A stretch of DNA of 64,000 nucleotides from Mucilaginibacter sp. UBA5151 (GCA_002413785.1 DHXR01000028.1:1-64000), one strand, 5' to 3'. Counted from the stretch's first letter, positions 53,118-61,386 are shown. Numbers and translations: made by a program. Notes: a model not told the origin generated them from the sequence alone.

Positions 53118-53714
53118 GTGACTAAAGTAGAATATCTTAAAAAACACTTAAAGAGCGGCAAAGTATATCGCCGGTCTGATTTGGCCTTATGGTCTAAATC
53201 AGTTGACCGTCATTTGGAAGCGCTTGTAGAAGACGGAACATTACAAAAGCTGTCCCAGGGGCTATATTATTTGCCGGAGGAAACTGCATTTGGCAAAACA
53301 CCGCCGGAAGAACAGGCATTGGTACGCAGCTTTCTAAAAGATGAACGTTTTTTGCTCACCTCATTCAATGATTATAACGGTTTGGGTGTTGGTACTACAC
53401 AGCTCTACAATCAAAGAATTGTCTATAATCATAAGCGGCATGGTGAATTCATTTTAGGGAATAAAAAGTTTTCTTTCCGGGTAAAGCCTCATTTCCCTAA
53501 AAAAGTAACGCCGGAATTTTTATTGGTAGATATGGTCAATAATCTCGAAACACTGGCAGAGGACCATGAGGAGGTTTTAAAAAATATAATCTCTAAAGTT
53601 GGCACAATGGATACCCCCAAATTAAAATATGCTGTTTTAGAATATGGAAATGCCAAAGCAAAAAGAATACTTTTACCATTAATGGAAGCTGAACCACAAC
53701 AATATGCCTTCTGA
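53118..53714 (+). CDS. AbiEi-type antitoxin with winged helix
   Basis: A 198-residue protein of the AbiEi/DUF6088 group. The N-terminal winged helix ('VEYLKKHLKSGKVYRRSDLALWSKSVDRHLEALVEDGTL' region) binds DNA, and the C-terminal part ('GLGVGTTQLYNQRIVYNHKR') neutralises the toxin in type IV abortive-infection pairs. GTG at 53118 is the only start that precedes the winged helix. The gene overlaps abiEii by 11 bases. Confidence 0.88.
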   Translation: MTKVEYLKKHLKSGKVYRRSDLALWSKSVDRHLEALVEDGTLQKLSQGLYYLPEETAFGKTPPEEQALVRSFLKDERFLLTSFNDYNGLGVGTTQLYNQRIVYNHKRHGEFILGNKKFSFRVKPHFPKKVTPEFLLVDMVNNLETLAEDHEEVLKNIISKVGTMDTPKLKYAVLEYGNAKAKRILLPLMEAEPQQYAF

Positions 53715-54660
53715 TTACCTGCACAATCATCAGGATTTTCCCGCCTTATTGCGCATTATAGAAGACGACACCGGCATACAGGCGGGATTAATCGAAAAAG
53801 ATTACTGGATTATGCATGTATTGTACGGACTAAAAAAGCTGGGATTTGAATTTGAATTAAAAGGTGGAACTTCTTTATCCAAAGGGTACCACATTATCGA
53901 CCGCTTTTCGGAGGATATTGATATCCACATCAAACCTCCGGCAGCAATGGGGATTAATGAAAATCCTAAGAACATTAAGCCAAAAAATATTGAGGCAAGA
54001 AAACAGTTTTATGATTGGTTGGCCGAAACTATAAAAATTGATGGCATTACATCTGTTGCAAGGGACTATGCATTTGATGATATGGTTTACTACCGGAGCG
54101 GCGGCGTCAGGTTAAATTATGAAAGCAAAACAAGTCATATTGAGGGTGTTAAAGATGGTATTTTATTAGAATCGGGCTTTGATACCGTCACTCCTAATTA
54201 TAAGCTTATGATCAGTTCATGGGCCTATGACAGAGTTAAAGGAAATACATCTGTTGATATTATTGATAATAGGGCAGTTGATATAATTTGTTACCACCCT
54301 GGCTACACTTTCGTCGAAAAGCTTCAGACGATCGCTACAAAATTTCGTCAGGAACAGGGCGACGGCATTGCCCGGTCAAATTTAATGCGGCAATATTATG
54401 ATATATACTGCCTGTTGGGAAATGAAGATGTTAAGAAATTTATCGGCACCCCTGAATATGAAGCACATAAAGTCAGTAGGTTCCCTGCTGTAGATTTAGA
54501 AACCCCTATAGCTGATAACGAGGCTTTTCTGCTTAAAAATTTTGGTTTAAGGCTCAGTTTTAGAAAAAGGTATGAGGCTACTGCTACTCTTTATTATAAA
54601 GGACAGCCTGATTTTGATGAATTACTTGACAGAATAAGCACTTACATTAATAGTTTGTAA
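53704..54660 (+). CDS. AbiEii nucleotidyltransferase toxin
   Basis: A 318-residue toxin of the AbiEii/MenT nucleotidyltransferase superfamily. Motif I is 'KGGTSLSKGYHIIDRFSEDIDIHI' with G54-G55-T56-S57 and acidic D71, D73. Later motifs include 'LESGFDTVTPNY' and 'CYHPGYTFVEKLQTIATKFRQ'. Relatives transfer nucleotides to targets such as tRNA and halt growth, blocking phage. It forms a two-gene operon with the antitoxin, and an HNH gene follows by 20 bases. Confidence 0.9.
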   Translation: MPSDYLHNHQDFPALLRIIEDDTGIQAGLIEKDYWIMHVLYGLKKLGFEFELKGGTSLSKGYHIIDRFSEDIDIHIKPPAAMGINENPKNIKPKNIEARKQFYDWLAETIKIDGITSVARDYAFDDMVYYRSGGVRLNYESKTSHIEGVKDGILLESGFDTVTPNYKLMISSWAYDRVKGNTSVDIIDNRAVDIICYHPGYTFVEKLQTIATKFRQEQGDGIARSNLMRQYYDIYCLLGNEDVKKFIGTPEYEAHKVSRFPAVDLETPIADNEAFLLKNFGLRLSFRKRYEATATLYYKGQPDFDELLDRISTYINSL

Positions 54661-54680
54661 ATCAGTTAAATAAAAGACAA

Positions 54681-55244
54681 ATGGCTAATAAAAAAGTACC
54701 ATTAACGGACATAACTGTAAGAGAACATTTATTTTATGCATATGCTAATTTAGCAATGGCACATACAGCTGTAGTTAAAGGACAGGAAAAATATGAAAGG
54801 TTTAACTTTATGGTTAGGGCCAGGCTATATAAAGGGCTTTTAACAGGAACGATGAACATTAGAACTCTTTTTGACGATGAAAAAATAAAATTATCAATTG
54901 GCACCAAATGCAATTATTGTAATTCAACGGAACAACTTGCATTAGACCATATTTTAGCACAAAAATTAGGTGGAAAAGACGTTGGTGACAACTTGATTTA
55001 TGCTTGCAAAATATGCAACAGTTCAAAAGGAAAAAAAGATTTAATGGAATGGATGAGTTTTCGCGGAGAAGAATTTCTGCCATTAATGGTTATCAGGCGA
55101 TATTTAAAATTGGTTATTAATTATTGTGTTGACAATGATTTAATGGACTTAAAACTTTCAGACAATGTCCTTGATAATGTCCCATTTAAATTGATTTTAA
55201 TACCAATAAATTATCCTTCACCACACAAATTACGACTTGTTTGA
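54681..55244 (+). CDS. HNH endonuclease domain protein
   Basis: A 187-residue protein. The HNH core has C77-x2-C80 ('CNYC'), D89-H90 ('LALDHILAQKLGG'), N104 and C109-x2-C112 ('CKICNSSKG'), so both the metal site and zinc-binding Cys pairs are intact. The N-terminal helical part is not recognised. Lying 20 bases after abiEii it is probably cotranscribed and may be a third defence component or an independent nuclease. Downstream bases to 55310 show nothing. Confidence 0.82.
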   Translation: MANKKVPLTDITVREHLFYAYANLAMAHTAVVKGQEKYERFNFMVRARLYKGLLTGTMNIRTLFDDEKIKLSIGTKCNYCNSTEQLALDHILAQKLGGKDVGDNLIYACKICNSSKGKKDLMEWMSFRGEEFLPLMVIRRYLKLVINYCVDNDLMDLKLSDNVLDNVPFKLILIPINYPSPHKLRLV

Positions 55245-55331
55245 GGCTTTAAAATTTTAAGTTTATATGTGTTCCGGGTTTATGCTGCGGACTGATACCC
55301 TTTAACAGCTTTGGCTTATAAATATTATAGT

Positions 55332-55339
55332 TATATTTG
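55332..55339 (+). promoter_or_regulatory. -7 box of the PIN toxin-antitoxin operon
   Basis: An exact TATATTTG lies 20 bases upstream of the antitoxin ATG at 55359, so this pair has its own promoter. Confidence 0.6.
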
Positions 55340-55358
55340 CTTTACAATTATATTATCA

Positions 55359-55586
55359 ATGAAAAATACAATAAAAGCAAAACCATTAAGCGATGCGCAA
55401 CTAATGGTTTTACAGATAGTTAAAAAACCGTATAGCGAACAAGATTTAGAGGACTTGCGTGAATTGTTGTTGGGTTTCAATAGTCGTAAAATGCAGCAGC
55501 ACTTAGACGAAACCATCGCACAGAAACGTTATAATACTGCTGATTTTCAAAACATGTTAGCAGGTCACATGCGTAAAACGCATTAA
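55359..55586 (+). CDS. Antitoxin of a PIN toxin-antitoxin pair
   Basis: A 75-residue helical protein (MKNTIKAKPLSDAQLMVLQIVKKPYSEQD...). The small size, position one base before a PIN toxin and own promoter mark it as the antitoxin. The ATG at 55359 is chosen because the upstream frame covers the promoter box. The family is common in Bacteroidota beside PIN genes. Confidence 0.75.
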   Translation: MKNTIKAKPLSDAQLMVLQIVKKPYSEQDLEDLRELLLGFNSRKMQQHLDETIAQKRYNTADFQNMLAGHMRKTH

Positions 55587-55587
55587 G

Positions 55588-56010
55588 ATGATCCGGGTAG
55601 TTTTAGATACTAACGTATTGGTTGCCAGTATTTCTCATAAATCGCCCTTTTATTGGGTTTGGCAATCATTTCTCCACGGCAAATATGAGTTATGTATAAC
55701 TACAGATATTTTGGACGAATATGCCGAAATAATTGAAAGGTACTTTTCAGTAAAAGACGCAGAATATGCTTTAACACAAATTATGTTACAAAAAAATATA
55801 GTTCACACAATCCGCTATTTTGAATGGAACATAATGGAAAAAGATCCCGATGATAACAAGTTTTTTGATTGTGCTGTCGCAGCGAATGCTGATTACATCG
55901 TTTCGGAAGATAAACATTTCAATATCCTGAAACGCATATCGTTCCCATCGGTTACTGCTATCAAAACATTAGAATTTAAGCGAATCCTTGAAACAATAAC
56001 AGAATTATAA
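55588..56010 (+). CDS. PIN domain ribonuclease toxin
   Basis: A 140-residue PIN-fold toxin. Acidic active-site residues are visible: D7 in 'VVLDTNVLVAS', E44 in 'ILDEYAEI', the cluster D86-D94 in 'DPDDNKFFDCAVAANADYIVSED', and D108. It should cleave RNA when free of its antitoxin. It begins one base after the antitoxin stop codon. The operon ends at the terminator at 56073. Confidence 0.88.
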   Translation: MIRVVLDTNVLVASISHKSPFYWVWQSFLHGKYELCITTDILDEYAEIIERYFSVKDAEYALTQIMLQKNIVHTIRYFEWNIMEKDPDDNKFFDCAVAANADYIVSEDKHFNILKRISFPSVTAIKTLEFKRILETITEL

Positions 56011-56072
56011 GCAATATATAATGCCTGTCAGATACTGTTATTTCAGCAATTTAGGAGGCTTTATTGATCAAA

Positions 56073-56105
56073 ATCGGCGGGTTTTTAACCCGCCGATTTT
56101 TTTTT
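56073..56105 (+). terminator. Terminator (right copy) before the tRNA operon
   Basis: The stem ATCGGCGGG/CCCGCCGAT, loop and T-run match the terminator at 52939-52970 except for one base in the loop. It now follows the PIN toxin gene. The duplication frames 53.0-56.1 kb. Confidence 0.95.
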
Positions 56106-56116
56106 AAAATTAAATT

Positions 56117-56145
56117 TTGTTCAGCATTAAAAATGTGTAAATTTG
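56117..56145 (+). promoter_or_regulatory. Promoter of the tRNA-tuf operon
   Basis: TTG at 56117-56119 and an exact TAAATTTG at 56138-56145 are 18 bases apart. A leader of about 140 bases with no other feature runs to the first tRNA. Confidence 0.7.
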
Positions 56146-56286
56146 CAATCCCTTTCGGAGAGGTATGTAACTTGCTCTTTTTATGAAACGGGTGGTTCTT
56201 TAAAATAAAAACACAGTCTTATTAATTAACTGGTACTATTCCGATGGTCTTTACGGTGATCGGGAAAAATAAAGGTGAAAATTTAA

Positions 56287-56359
56287 GCCTCCTTAGCTCA
56301 GCTGGTAGAGCGACTGACTTGTAATCAGTAGGTCATTGGTTCGATCCCGATAGGAGGCT
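56287..56359 (+). tRNA. tRNA-Thr (TGT anticodon)
   Basis: Acceptor GCCTCCT/AGGAGGC, D arm AGCTCAGCTGGTAGAGC, anticodon loop CTTGTAA giving TGT, and T arm TGGTTCGATCC form a full cloverleaf; discriminator T. First of four tRNAs upstream of tuf. Confidence 0.95.
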
Positions 56360-56361
56360 CT

Positions 56362-56434
56362 GTTAATTGTTGAATTAGTGAATTACTGAATGAGTGAATT
56401 TTAAATTCAACAATTCACTAATTCAATAATTAAC
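56362..56434. repeat. Palindromic spacer between tRNA-Thr and tRNA-Tyr
   Basis: Arms of 23 bases (56362-56384, 56412-56434) are reverse complements with one mismatch, using 'TGAATTAGTGAATTAC' words also found at 59039-59150. The spacer is the whole gap, so the transcript can fold as a hairpin between the two tRNAs. Confidence 0.85.
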
Positions 56435-56436
56435 AC

Positions 56437-56517
56437 GGGGGGATACCAGAGCGGTCAAATGGGGCAGACTGTAAATCTGCTGCTTCGGCTACGAAGGTTC
56501 GAATCCTTCTCCCCCCA
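56437..56517 (+). tRNA. tRNA-Tyr (GTA anticodon)
   Basis: Acceptor GGGGGGA/TCCCCCC, anticodon loop CTGTAAA giving GTA, and a long variable arm (GCTGCTTCGGCTAC) mark a class II tRNA-Tyr of 81 bases; discriminator A. Confidence 0.95.
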
Positions 56518-56525
56518 CAGAAAAA

Positions 56526-56593
56526 GTTAGCAGTAGGCAGTTGGCAGTTAGCAGGTAAAATAAAGCAAACTGCCTACTGTAAACTGCAAACTG
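56526..56593. repeat. Palindromic spacer between tRNA-Tyr and tRNA-Gly
   Basis: The left arm repeats GCAGTAGGCAGTTGGCAGTT and the right arm answers with AACTGCCTACTGTAAACTGC. This is a different word set from the neighbouring spacers but the same layout. Confidence 0.75.
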
Positions 56594-56598
56594 AATAA

Positions 56599-56671
56599 GC
56601 GGAAGTAGCTCAGTTGGTAGAGCGATAGCCTTCCAAGCTATAGGTCGCGAGTTCGAACCTCGTCTTCCGCT
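56599..56671 (+). tRNA. tRNA-Gly (TCC anticodon)
   Basis: Acceptor GCGGAAG/CTTCCGC, D arm AGCTCAGTTGGTAGAGC, anticodon loop CTTCCAA giving TCC, T arm GAGTTCGAACCTC; discriminator T. Substrate of the GlyS enzyme at 30572. Confidence 0.95.
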
Positions 56672-56672
56672 C

Positions 56673-56778
56673 GGTTTGGTTCATTGGTTAATTAGTTTAA
56701 TGGTTCATTGGTAGCCAAAGTGGTAAAACACTATCGAACTATTTACAAATGAACAAATGAACCAGTGAACCAATGAGC
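56673..56778. repeat. Palindromic spacer between tRNA-Gly and tRNA-Thr
   Basis: GGTTCATTGGTTAATTAG... and TGGTTCATTGG on the left are answered by AAATGAACAAATGAACCAGT and GAACCAATGAGC on the right. Imperfect arms with internal direct repeats fill the gap. Confidence 0.75.
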
Positions 56779-56787
56779 AAAAAACCA

Positions 56788-56859
<72 letters not shown>

Positions 56860-56932
56860 CAATGTTGTTATAAACAGAATACGAATACAATTTTAAAGTA
56901 AAAATTAACCTACAAATAATTAAATATAAATC

Positions 56933-58120
56933 ATGGCAAAAGAAAAGTTTGACCGCAGTAAACCGCACTTAAACATCGGTACAATCGGTCACGTTGACCA
57001 CGGAAAAACAACCCTGACCGCAGCTATTACAAAAGTTTTGGCTGATAAAGGTTTCTCAGAAGCTCGTTCATTCGATTCTATTGACTCGGCTCCTGAAGAA
57101 AAAGAGCGTGGTATTACTATTAATACAGCACACGTTGAGTATTCAACTGCTACACGTCACTATGCACATGTTGACTGCCCGGGTCACGCGGATTATGTGA
57201 AAAACATGGTTACCGGTGCTGCTCAAATGGACGGTGCAATTATAGTTGTTGCCGCTACTGACGGTCCGATGCCTCAAACACGTGAACATATCCTTTTAGC
57301 CCGCCAGGTTGGAGTGCCTTCATTGGTTGTGTTTATGAATAAAGTGGATATGGTTGACGATCCGGAATTATTAGAATTAGTTGAAATGGAAATTCGTGAG
57401 TTATTATCATTCTACGAATATCCTGGTGATACTATCCCTGTAATTCAAGGTTCTGCCCTTGGTGGTTTGAACGGCGATCCTGCATGGGTTGAAAAAATTA
57501 TGGAATTGATGGATGCAGTTGATGCACACATTCCAATTCCTCCGCGTTTAACTGAACTTCCGTTCCTTATGCCTGTTGAAGACGTGTTCTCGATCACTGG
57601 TCGTGGTACTGTTGCAACAGGTCGTATTGAGCGTGGTATTATCAACTCCGGCGAACAGGTTGATATCCTGGGTATGGGCGCTGAAAACCTTAAATCAACT
57701 GTTACAGGTGTGGAAATGTTCCGCAAGATCCTTGACAGGGGTGAAGCAGGTGACAACGTAGGTTTATTGTTACGTGGTATTGAAAAAACTGATATCCGTC
57801 GTGGTATGGTTATTTGCAAACCAGGTTCAGTAACCCCGCACACAGATTTCAAAGCCGAAGTTTACGTATTATCAAAAGCTGAAGGTGGTCGTCACACACC
57901 ATTCTTTAATAAATACCGTCCGCAATTCTATTTCCGCACAACAGACGTAACAGGTGAAATCACCTTAGCCGAAGGCGTAGAAATGGTTATGCCTGGTGAT
58001 AACGTTACCATCACTGTAAAGCTGATCAACGCTATCGCAATGGAAAAAGGCTTACGTTTCGCTATCCGTGAAGGTGGCAGGACAGTAGGTGCCGGTCAGG
58101 TAACTGAAATTTTGAAATAA
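56933..58120 (+). CDS. tuf: Elongation factor Tu
   Basis: EF-Tu delivers aminoacyl-tRNA to the ribosome. The 395-residue protein shows 'GHVDHGKTTLTAAI' (P-loop), 'DCPGHADYVKNM', 'NKVDMVDD', and the barrel domains including 'GRGTVATGRIERG'. The codon choice is markedly biased, as expected of a highly expressed gene. It follows the tRNA cluster in one operon and ends in a hairpin before tRNA-Trp. Confidence 0.99.
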   Translation: MAKEKFDRSKPHLNIGTIGHVDHGKTTLTAAITKVLADKGFSEARSFDSIDSAPEEKERGITINTAHVEYSTATRHYAHVDCPGHADYVKNMVTGAAQMDGAIIVVAATDGPMPQTREHILLARQVGVPSLVVFMNKVDMVDDPELLELVEMEIRELLSFYEYPGDTIPVIQGSALGGLNGDPAWVEKIMELMDAVDAHIPIPPRLTELPFLMPVEDVFSITGRGTVATGRIERGIINSGEQVDILGMGAENLKSTVTGVEMFRKILDRGEAGDNVGLLLRGIEKTDIRRGMVICKPGSVTPHTDFKAEVYVLSKAEGGRHTPFFNKYRPQFYFRTTDVTGEITLAEGVEMVMPGDNVTITVKLINAIAMEKGLRFAIREGGRTVGAGQVTEILK

Positions 58121-58145
58121 TAAATTTCAAAAAGGTTAATTAGAA

Positions 58146-58182
58146 ACATAAGTCTGCTACACAAAAGCGGGCTTATGTTTTC
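58146..58182 (+). terminator. Hairpin between tuf and tRNA-Trp
   Basis: ACATAAGTCTGCT (58146-58158) pairs with AGCGGGCTTATGT (58166-58178) over 13 positions using two G-U pairs, followed by four T. It can act as a partial terminator or processing site, separating tuf from the secE-nusG-rpl genes. Confidence 0.7.
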
Positions 58183-58195
58183 TTAGTTATAACAA

Positions 58196-58266
58196 ACGGG
58201 AATAGTTCAATGGTAGAATAGAGGTCTCCAAAACCTTTGATCAGGGTTCGAATCCTTGTTCCCGTG
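58196..58266 (+). tRNA. tRNA-Trp (CCA anticodon)
   Basis: Acceptor ACGGGAA/TTCCCGT, anticodon loop CTCCAAA giving CCA, T arm GGGTTCGAATCC; discriminator G followed by CA. Its place between tuf and secE is conserved in many bacteria. Confidence 0.95.
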
Positions 58267-58285
58267 CATACTGTAAATAACAAAA

Positions 58286-58480
58286 ATGGCTAAAGTATCT
58301 GAGTATATTAAAGAGTCTTACATAGAGTTAACCCAGAAAGTAACCTGGCCAACCTGGAGAGAATTGCAAAACAGCGCGGTGTTAGTATTAATAGCAGCGT
58401 TAATTATTGCGATGATCATCATGGTAATGGATCAAAGCATACATTTTTTGCTTGATAAGTTTTATAAATCATTAACATAG
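58286..58480 (+). CDS. secE: Preprotein translocase subunit SecE
   Basis: The 64-residue SecE has the amphipathic helix 'YIKESYIELTQKVTWPTWRELQNSAVLV' and a single transmembrane segment ('LIAALIIAMIIMVMDQ' region), the minimal form found in most bacteria. It clamps the SecY channel. nusG follows after 15 bases. Confidence 0.95.
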   Translation: MAKVSEYIKESYIELTQKVTWPTWRELQNSAVLVLIAALIIAMIIMVMDQSIHFLLDKFYKSLT

Positions 58481-58495
58481 TAGTATAGCAGAACG

Positions 58496-59038
58496 ATGAG
58501 CGATCAGTTAAAATGGTATGTTGTGCGTGCTATAAGCGGCAAAGAAAAAAAGGTAAAGCAATATATTGATGCCGAAATTGCCCGTTTGGGTATTACGCAT
58601 CTGGTTCCGCAGGTATTAATACCTACCGAGAAATATTACCAGATGCGCGATGGAAAGAAAATTGCAAAAGAACGTAATTTTTTCCCCGGTTATGTGTTGA
58701 TGGAAGTTGCCCTTGATGCTGAGATAGAGCATATTATAAAAAATATAAACAGCGTTATCGGGTTTTTAGGCGATAAGGCAGGCAATGCCATCCCTTTGCG
58801 CCAGGCAGAAGTTAACCGTATTTTAGGTAAGGTTGACGAAATGAGCGCGCAGGGCGAAACCATGAATGTGCCTTATTATATAGGTGAAGGTGTAAAAGTG
58901 ATGGACGGGCCTTTCAACGGATTTAGCGGCGTGATTGAAGAAGTTAACGAAGAAAAGAAAAAATTAAAGGTAATGGTAAAGATATTCGGGCGGCGTACAC
59001 CGCTGGAGTTGAATTACATGCAGGTAGAGAAAGAATAA
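58496..59038 (+). CDS. nusG: Transcription antitermination factor NusG
   Basis: A 180-residue NusG with the NGN domain ('LKWYVVRAISGKEKKVKQYI', 'FFPGYVLMEV') and a C-terminal KOW motif ('GEGVKVMDGPFNGFSGVIEEVN'). It binds RNA polymerase and links transcription with translation or Rho. It is cotranscribed with secE. Confidence 0.97.
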   Translation: MSDQLKWYVVRAISGKEKKVKQYIDAEIARLGITHLVPQVLIPTEKYYQMRDGKKIAKERNFFPGYVLMEVALDAEIEHIIKNINSVIGFLGDKAGNAIPLRQAEVNRILGKVDEMSAQGETMNVPYYIGEGVKVMDGPFNGFSGVIEEVNEEKKKLKVMVKIFGRRTPLELNYMQVEKE

Positions 59039-59150
59039 TTATTGAATTAGTGAATTACTGAATTGGTGATTGATTAATATGCAATAGTCGAAAATATAAA
59101 TAAGTTATTTATTGAATTGATGGGAAATCAATAATTCACTAATTCAATAA
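59039..59150. repeat. Palindrome between nusG and rplK
   Basis: TTATTGAATTAGTGAATTA (59039-59057) and its exact complement (59132-59150) are 19-base arms. The words are those of the spacer at 56362-56434 (they share 20 bases). It interrupts the ribosomal protein operon. Confidence 0.85.
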
Positions 59151-59224
59151 ATCACTAATTAAAGATCTTAAATGTTACTTAGCTTCCACTTACTAACATT
59201 GAGTTATAATTTAAACAAATAAAA

Positions 59225-59665
59225 ATGGCAAAAGAAGTCGGTGCGATGGTGAAACTGCAGGTAAAGGGCGGCGCTGCAAATCCATCACCTCCAATTGGCC
59301 CCGCATTGGGTGCAAAAGGGGTGAACATAATGGAATTTTGCAAGCAATTCAACGCGCGTACCCAGGACAAACCTGGCAAAATTTTACCGGTAGTTATTAC
59401 TGTTTATGTCGATAAGTCATTCGATTTTATCATTAAAACACCTCCTGTTGCAATCCAGTTACTGGAAGCAACAAGTTTAAAAGGTGGTTCGGCTGAACCC
59501 AACCGTAAAAAAGTTGGCAGTGTAAACTGGACCCAGGTTGAGGCGATAGCTAAAGATAAAATGACTGATTTGAATGCATTCACAGTAGAATCAGCCATGA
59601 AAATGGTGGCAGGAACTGCCCGCAGTATGGGGATTACCGTATCAGGTACGGCTCCCTGGAATTAA
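59225..59665 (+). CDS. rplK: 50S ribosomal protein L11
   Basis: uL11, 146 residues, part of the factor-binding stalk base. 'KLQVKGGAANPSPPIGPALGAKGVNIMEFCKQFN' is the conserved N-terminal stretch, and 'VESAMKMVAGTARSMGITV' lies near the end. First ribosomal gene of the rplKAJL set. Confidence 0.98.
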   Translation: MAKEVGAMVKLQVKGGAANPSPPIGPALGAKGVNIMEFCKQFNARTQDKPGKILPVVITVYVDKSFDFIIKTPPVAIQLLEATSLKGGSAEPNRKKVGSVNWTQVEAIAKDKMTDLNAFTVESAMKMVAGTARSMGITVSGTAPWN

Positions 59666-59692
59666 TTAATTTATACAAATCAGTTTAAGACA

Positions 59693-60391
59693 GTGGCTAG
59701 ATTAACAAAAAATCAAAAAGTGGCACAGTCCAAAATTGAGGCAAACAAAGCGTATTCCTTACAGGATGCGTCATCTTTGGTAAAAGATATTACTAATACC
59801 AAATTTGATTCATCTGTTGATATTGATGTTCGTTTAGGTGTCGATCCGCGTAAAGCCAATCAAATGGTGCGTGGTATAGCCACCTTACCTCATGGAACCG
59901 GTAAAACTGTACGTGTGTTGGTGCTTTGTACTCCTGATAAGGAACAGGAAGCAAAAGACGCAGGTGCAGACTTTGTAGGTTTGGACGATTATATTGCCAA
60001 GATTGAAGGTGGATGGACTGATGTTGATATTATCATCACTATGCCAAGTGTTATGGCTAAAGTAGGTCGTTTGGGTCGTATTCTCGGTCCGCGCAACCTT
60101 ATGCCTAACCCTAAATCAGGAACAGTAACCCCCGAAGTAGGGAAAGCTGTAACTGAGGTAAAAGGTGGTAAAATCGACTTCAAGGTTGATAAAACCGGTA
60201 TTATCCATACCTCAATAGGAAAAGTATCTTTCCCTGCTGATAAAATTTATGAAAATGCTTTGGAAGTATTGCAAATCATTTCAAAATTAAAACCTTCAGC
60301 AGCAAAAGGAACATATTTTAAGAGTATCCATATCTCTTCAACCATGTCGCCTGGAATTGAAATTGAAACTAAAACAGTAGCGGGGATCTAA
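59693..60391 (+). CDS. rplA: 50S ribosomal protein L1
   Basis: uL1, 232 residues, mobile L1 stalk protein and often a repressor of its own operon. Conserved text includes 'DVRLGVDPRKANQMVRGIATLPHGTGK' and 'GRLGRILGPRNLMPNPKSGTVTPE'. It uses a GTG start at 59693, where the family protein begins 'ARLTKNQK'. rplJ follows after three bases. Confidence 0.98.
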   Translation: MARLTKNQKVAQSKIEANKAYSLQDASSLVKDITNTKFDSSVDIDVRLGVDPRKANQMVRGIATLPHGTGKTVRVLVLCTPDKEQEAKDAGADFVGLDDYIAKIEGGWTDVDIIITMPSVMAKVGRLGRILGPRNLMPNPKSGTVTPEVGKAVTEVKGGKIDFKVDKTGIIHTSIGKVSFPADKIYENALEVLQIISKLKPSAAKGTYFKSIHISSTMSPGIEIETKTVAGI

Positions 60392-60394
60392 ATC

Positions 60395-60913
60395 ATGAAT
60401 AAAGAAGAAAAACACGAATTAGTAATTGCCCTTACTGAACAAATGAAAGAGTACGGTAACTTTTATATTACCGATACTTCAAATTTGACGGTTGCAAAGA
60501 TCAATAACATCCGTCGTCAATGTTTCGAAAGTGACATTACGATGAAGGTAGCTAAAAATAGCTTAATTAAAAAGGCTATGGATGCTATCGGCGGCGATTT
60601 TTCACCTATACATGATGTGCTTAAAGGTTCATCATCAATCCTTTTCTCAAAATCAGGTACTGCCCCGGCAAAACTGATCAAAAAGTTAAGGAAAAAAGGC
60701 GAAAAGCCGATTCTGAAAGCTGCATATATTGATTCAGCAATTTTTATCGGCGATAACCAGTTAGATACTTTGATCAATTTAAAATCGAAGGAACAACTGA
60801 TCGGAGAGATCATCGGATTATTGCAATCACCAGCCAAGAATGTTATTTCTGCACTGCAATCAGGCGGAAATATACTGGCAGGCGTTGTGAAAACATTACA
60901 GGAAAGAGGTTAA
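60395..60913 (+). CDS. rplJ: 50S ribosomal protein L10
   Basis: uL10, 172 residues, the base on which L7/L12 dimers assemble. 'YITDTSNLTVAKINNIRRQCFESDITMKVAKNSLIKKAM' is typical and the C-terminal helix binds L12. Start ATG at 60395 is almost joined to rplA, so translation may be coupled. Confidence 0.97.
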   Translation: MNKEEKHELVIALTEQMKEYGNFYITDTSNLTVAKINNIRRQCFESDITMKVAKNSLIKKAMDAIGGDFSPIHDVLKGSSSILFSKSGTAPAKLIKKLRKKGEKPILKAAYIDSAIFIGDNQLDTLINLKSKEQLIGEIIGLLQSPAKNVISALQSGGNILAGVVKTLQERG

Positions 60914-60975
60914 CCGGACACCTTAAAGTTCGATATTAAAAAACAAAAAGCATTAAAAGTAAAATTTAAAATAAA

Positions 60976-61362
60976 ATGGCGGATTTAAAAGCGTTTGCTG
61001 AACAGTTGGTAAACTTAACAGTAAAGGAAGTAAACGAATTAGCTCAGATATTAAAAGATGAGTATGGTATTGAGCCTGCTGCTGCAGCTGTTGCTGTTGC
61101 TGCACCTGCTGCAGGTGGTGGCGATGACGCCCCTGCTGAAGCAGCAGTACAAACTGCATTTGACGTTATCCTGAAAGAAGCAGGCGGCGCTAAATTAGCA
61201 GTTGTTAAATTAGTAAAAGACCTGACCGGCCTTGGCTTAAAAGAAGCTAAAGACTTAGTTGATAGTGCACCTAAAGAAGTAAAAACTGGTGTTACTAAAG
61301 AAGAAGCTGAATCTTTAAAGAAACAATTAGAAGAAGCCGGAGCAGTAGTTGAGGTTAAATAA
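60976..61362 (+). CDS. rplL: 50S ribosomal protein L7/L12
   Basis: bL12, 128 residues. The N-terminal dimer domain ('FAEQLVNLTVKEVNELAQILKDEYG'), an Ala-rich hinge ('AAAAVAVAAPAAGGG') and the C-terminal domain ('FDVILKEAGGAKLAVVKLVKDLTGLGLKEAKDLV') are all present. It recruits translation factors. A hairpin and palindrome separate it from rpoB. Confidence 0.98.
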   Translation: MADLKAFAEQLVNLTVKEVNELAQILKDEYGIEPAAAAVAVAAPAAGGGDDAPAEAAVQTAFDVILKEAGGAKLAVVKLVKDLTGLGLKEAKDLVDSAPKEVKTGVTKEEAESLKKQLEEAGAVVEVK

Positions 61363-61386
61363 GTTAACCAACACCAATACAGCATC

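Noticed and set aside
59170..59204. AATGTTA/TAACATT hairpin before rplK as an L1 or L11 operator
   Set aside because: Seven base pairs and no match to a known ribosomal-protein binding shape; kept as unexplained.
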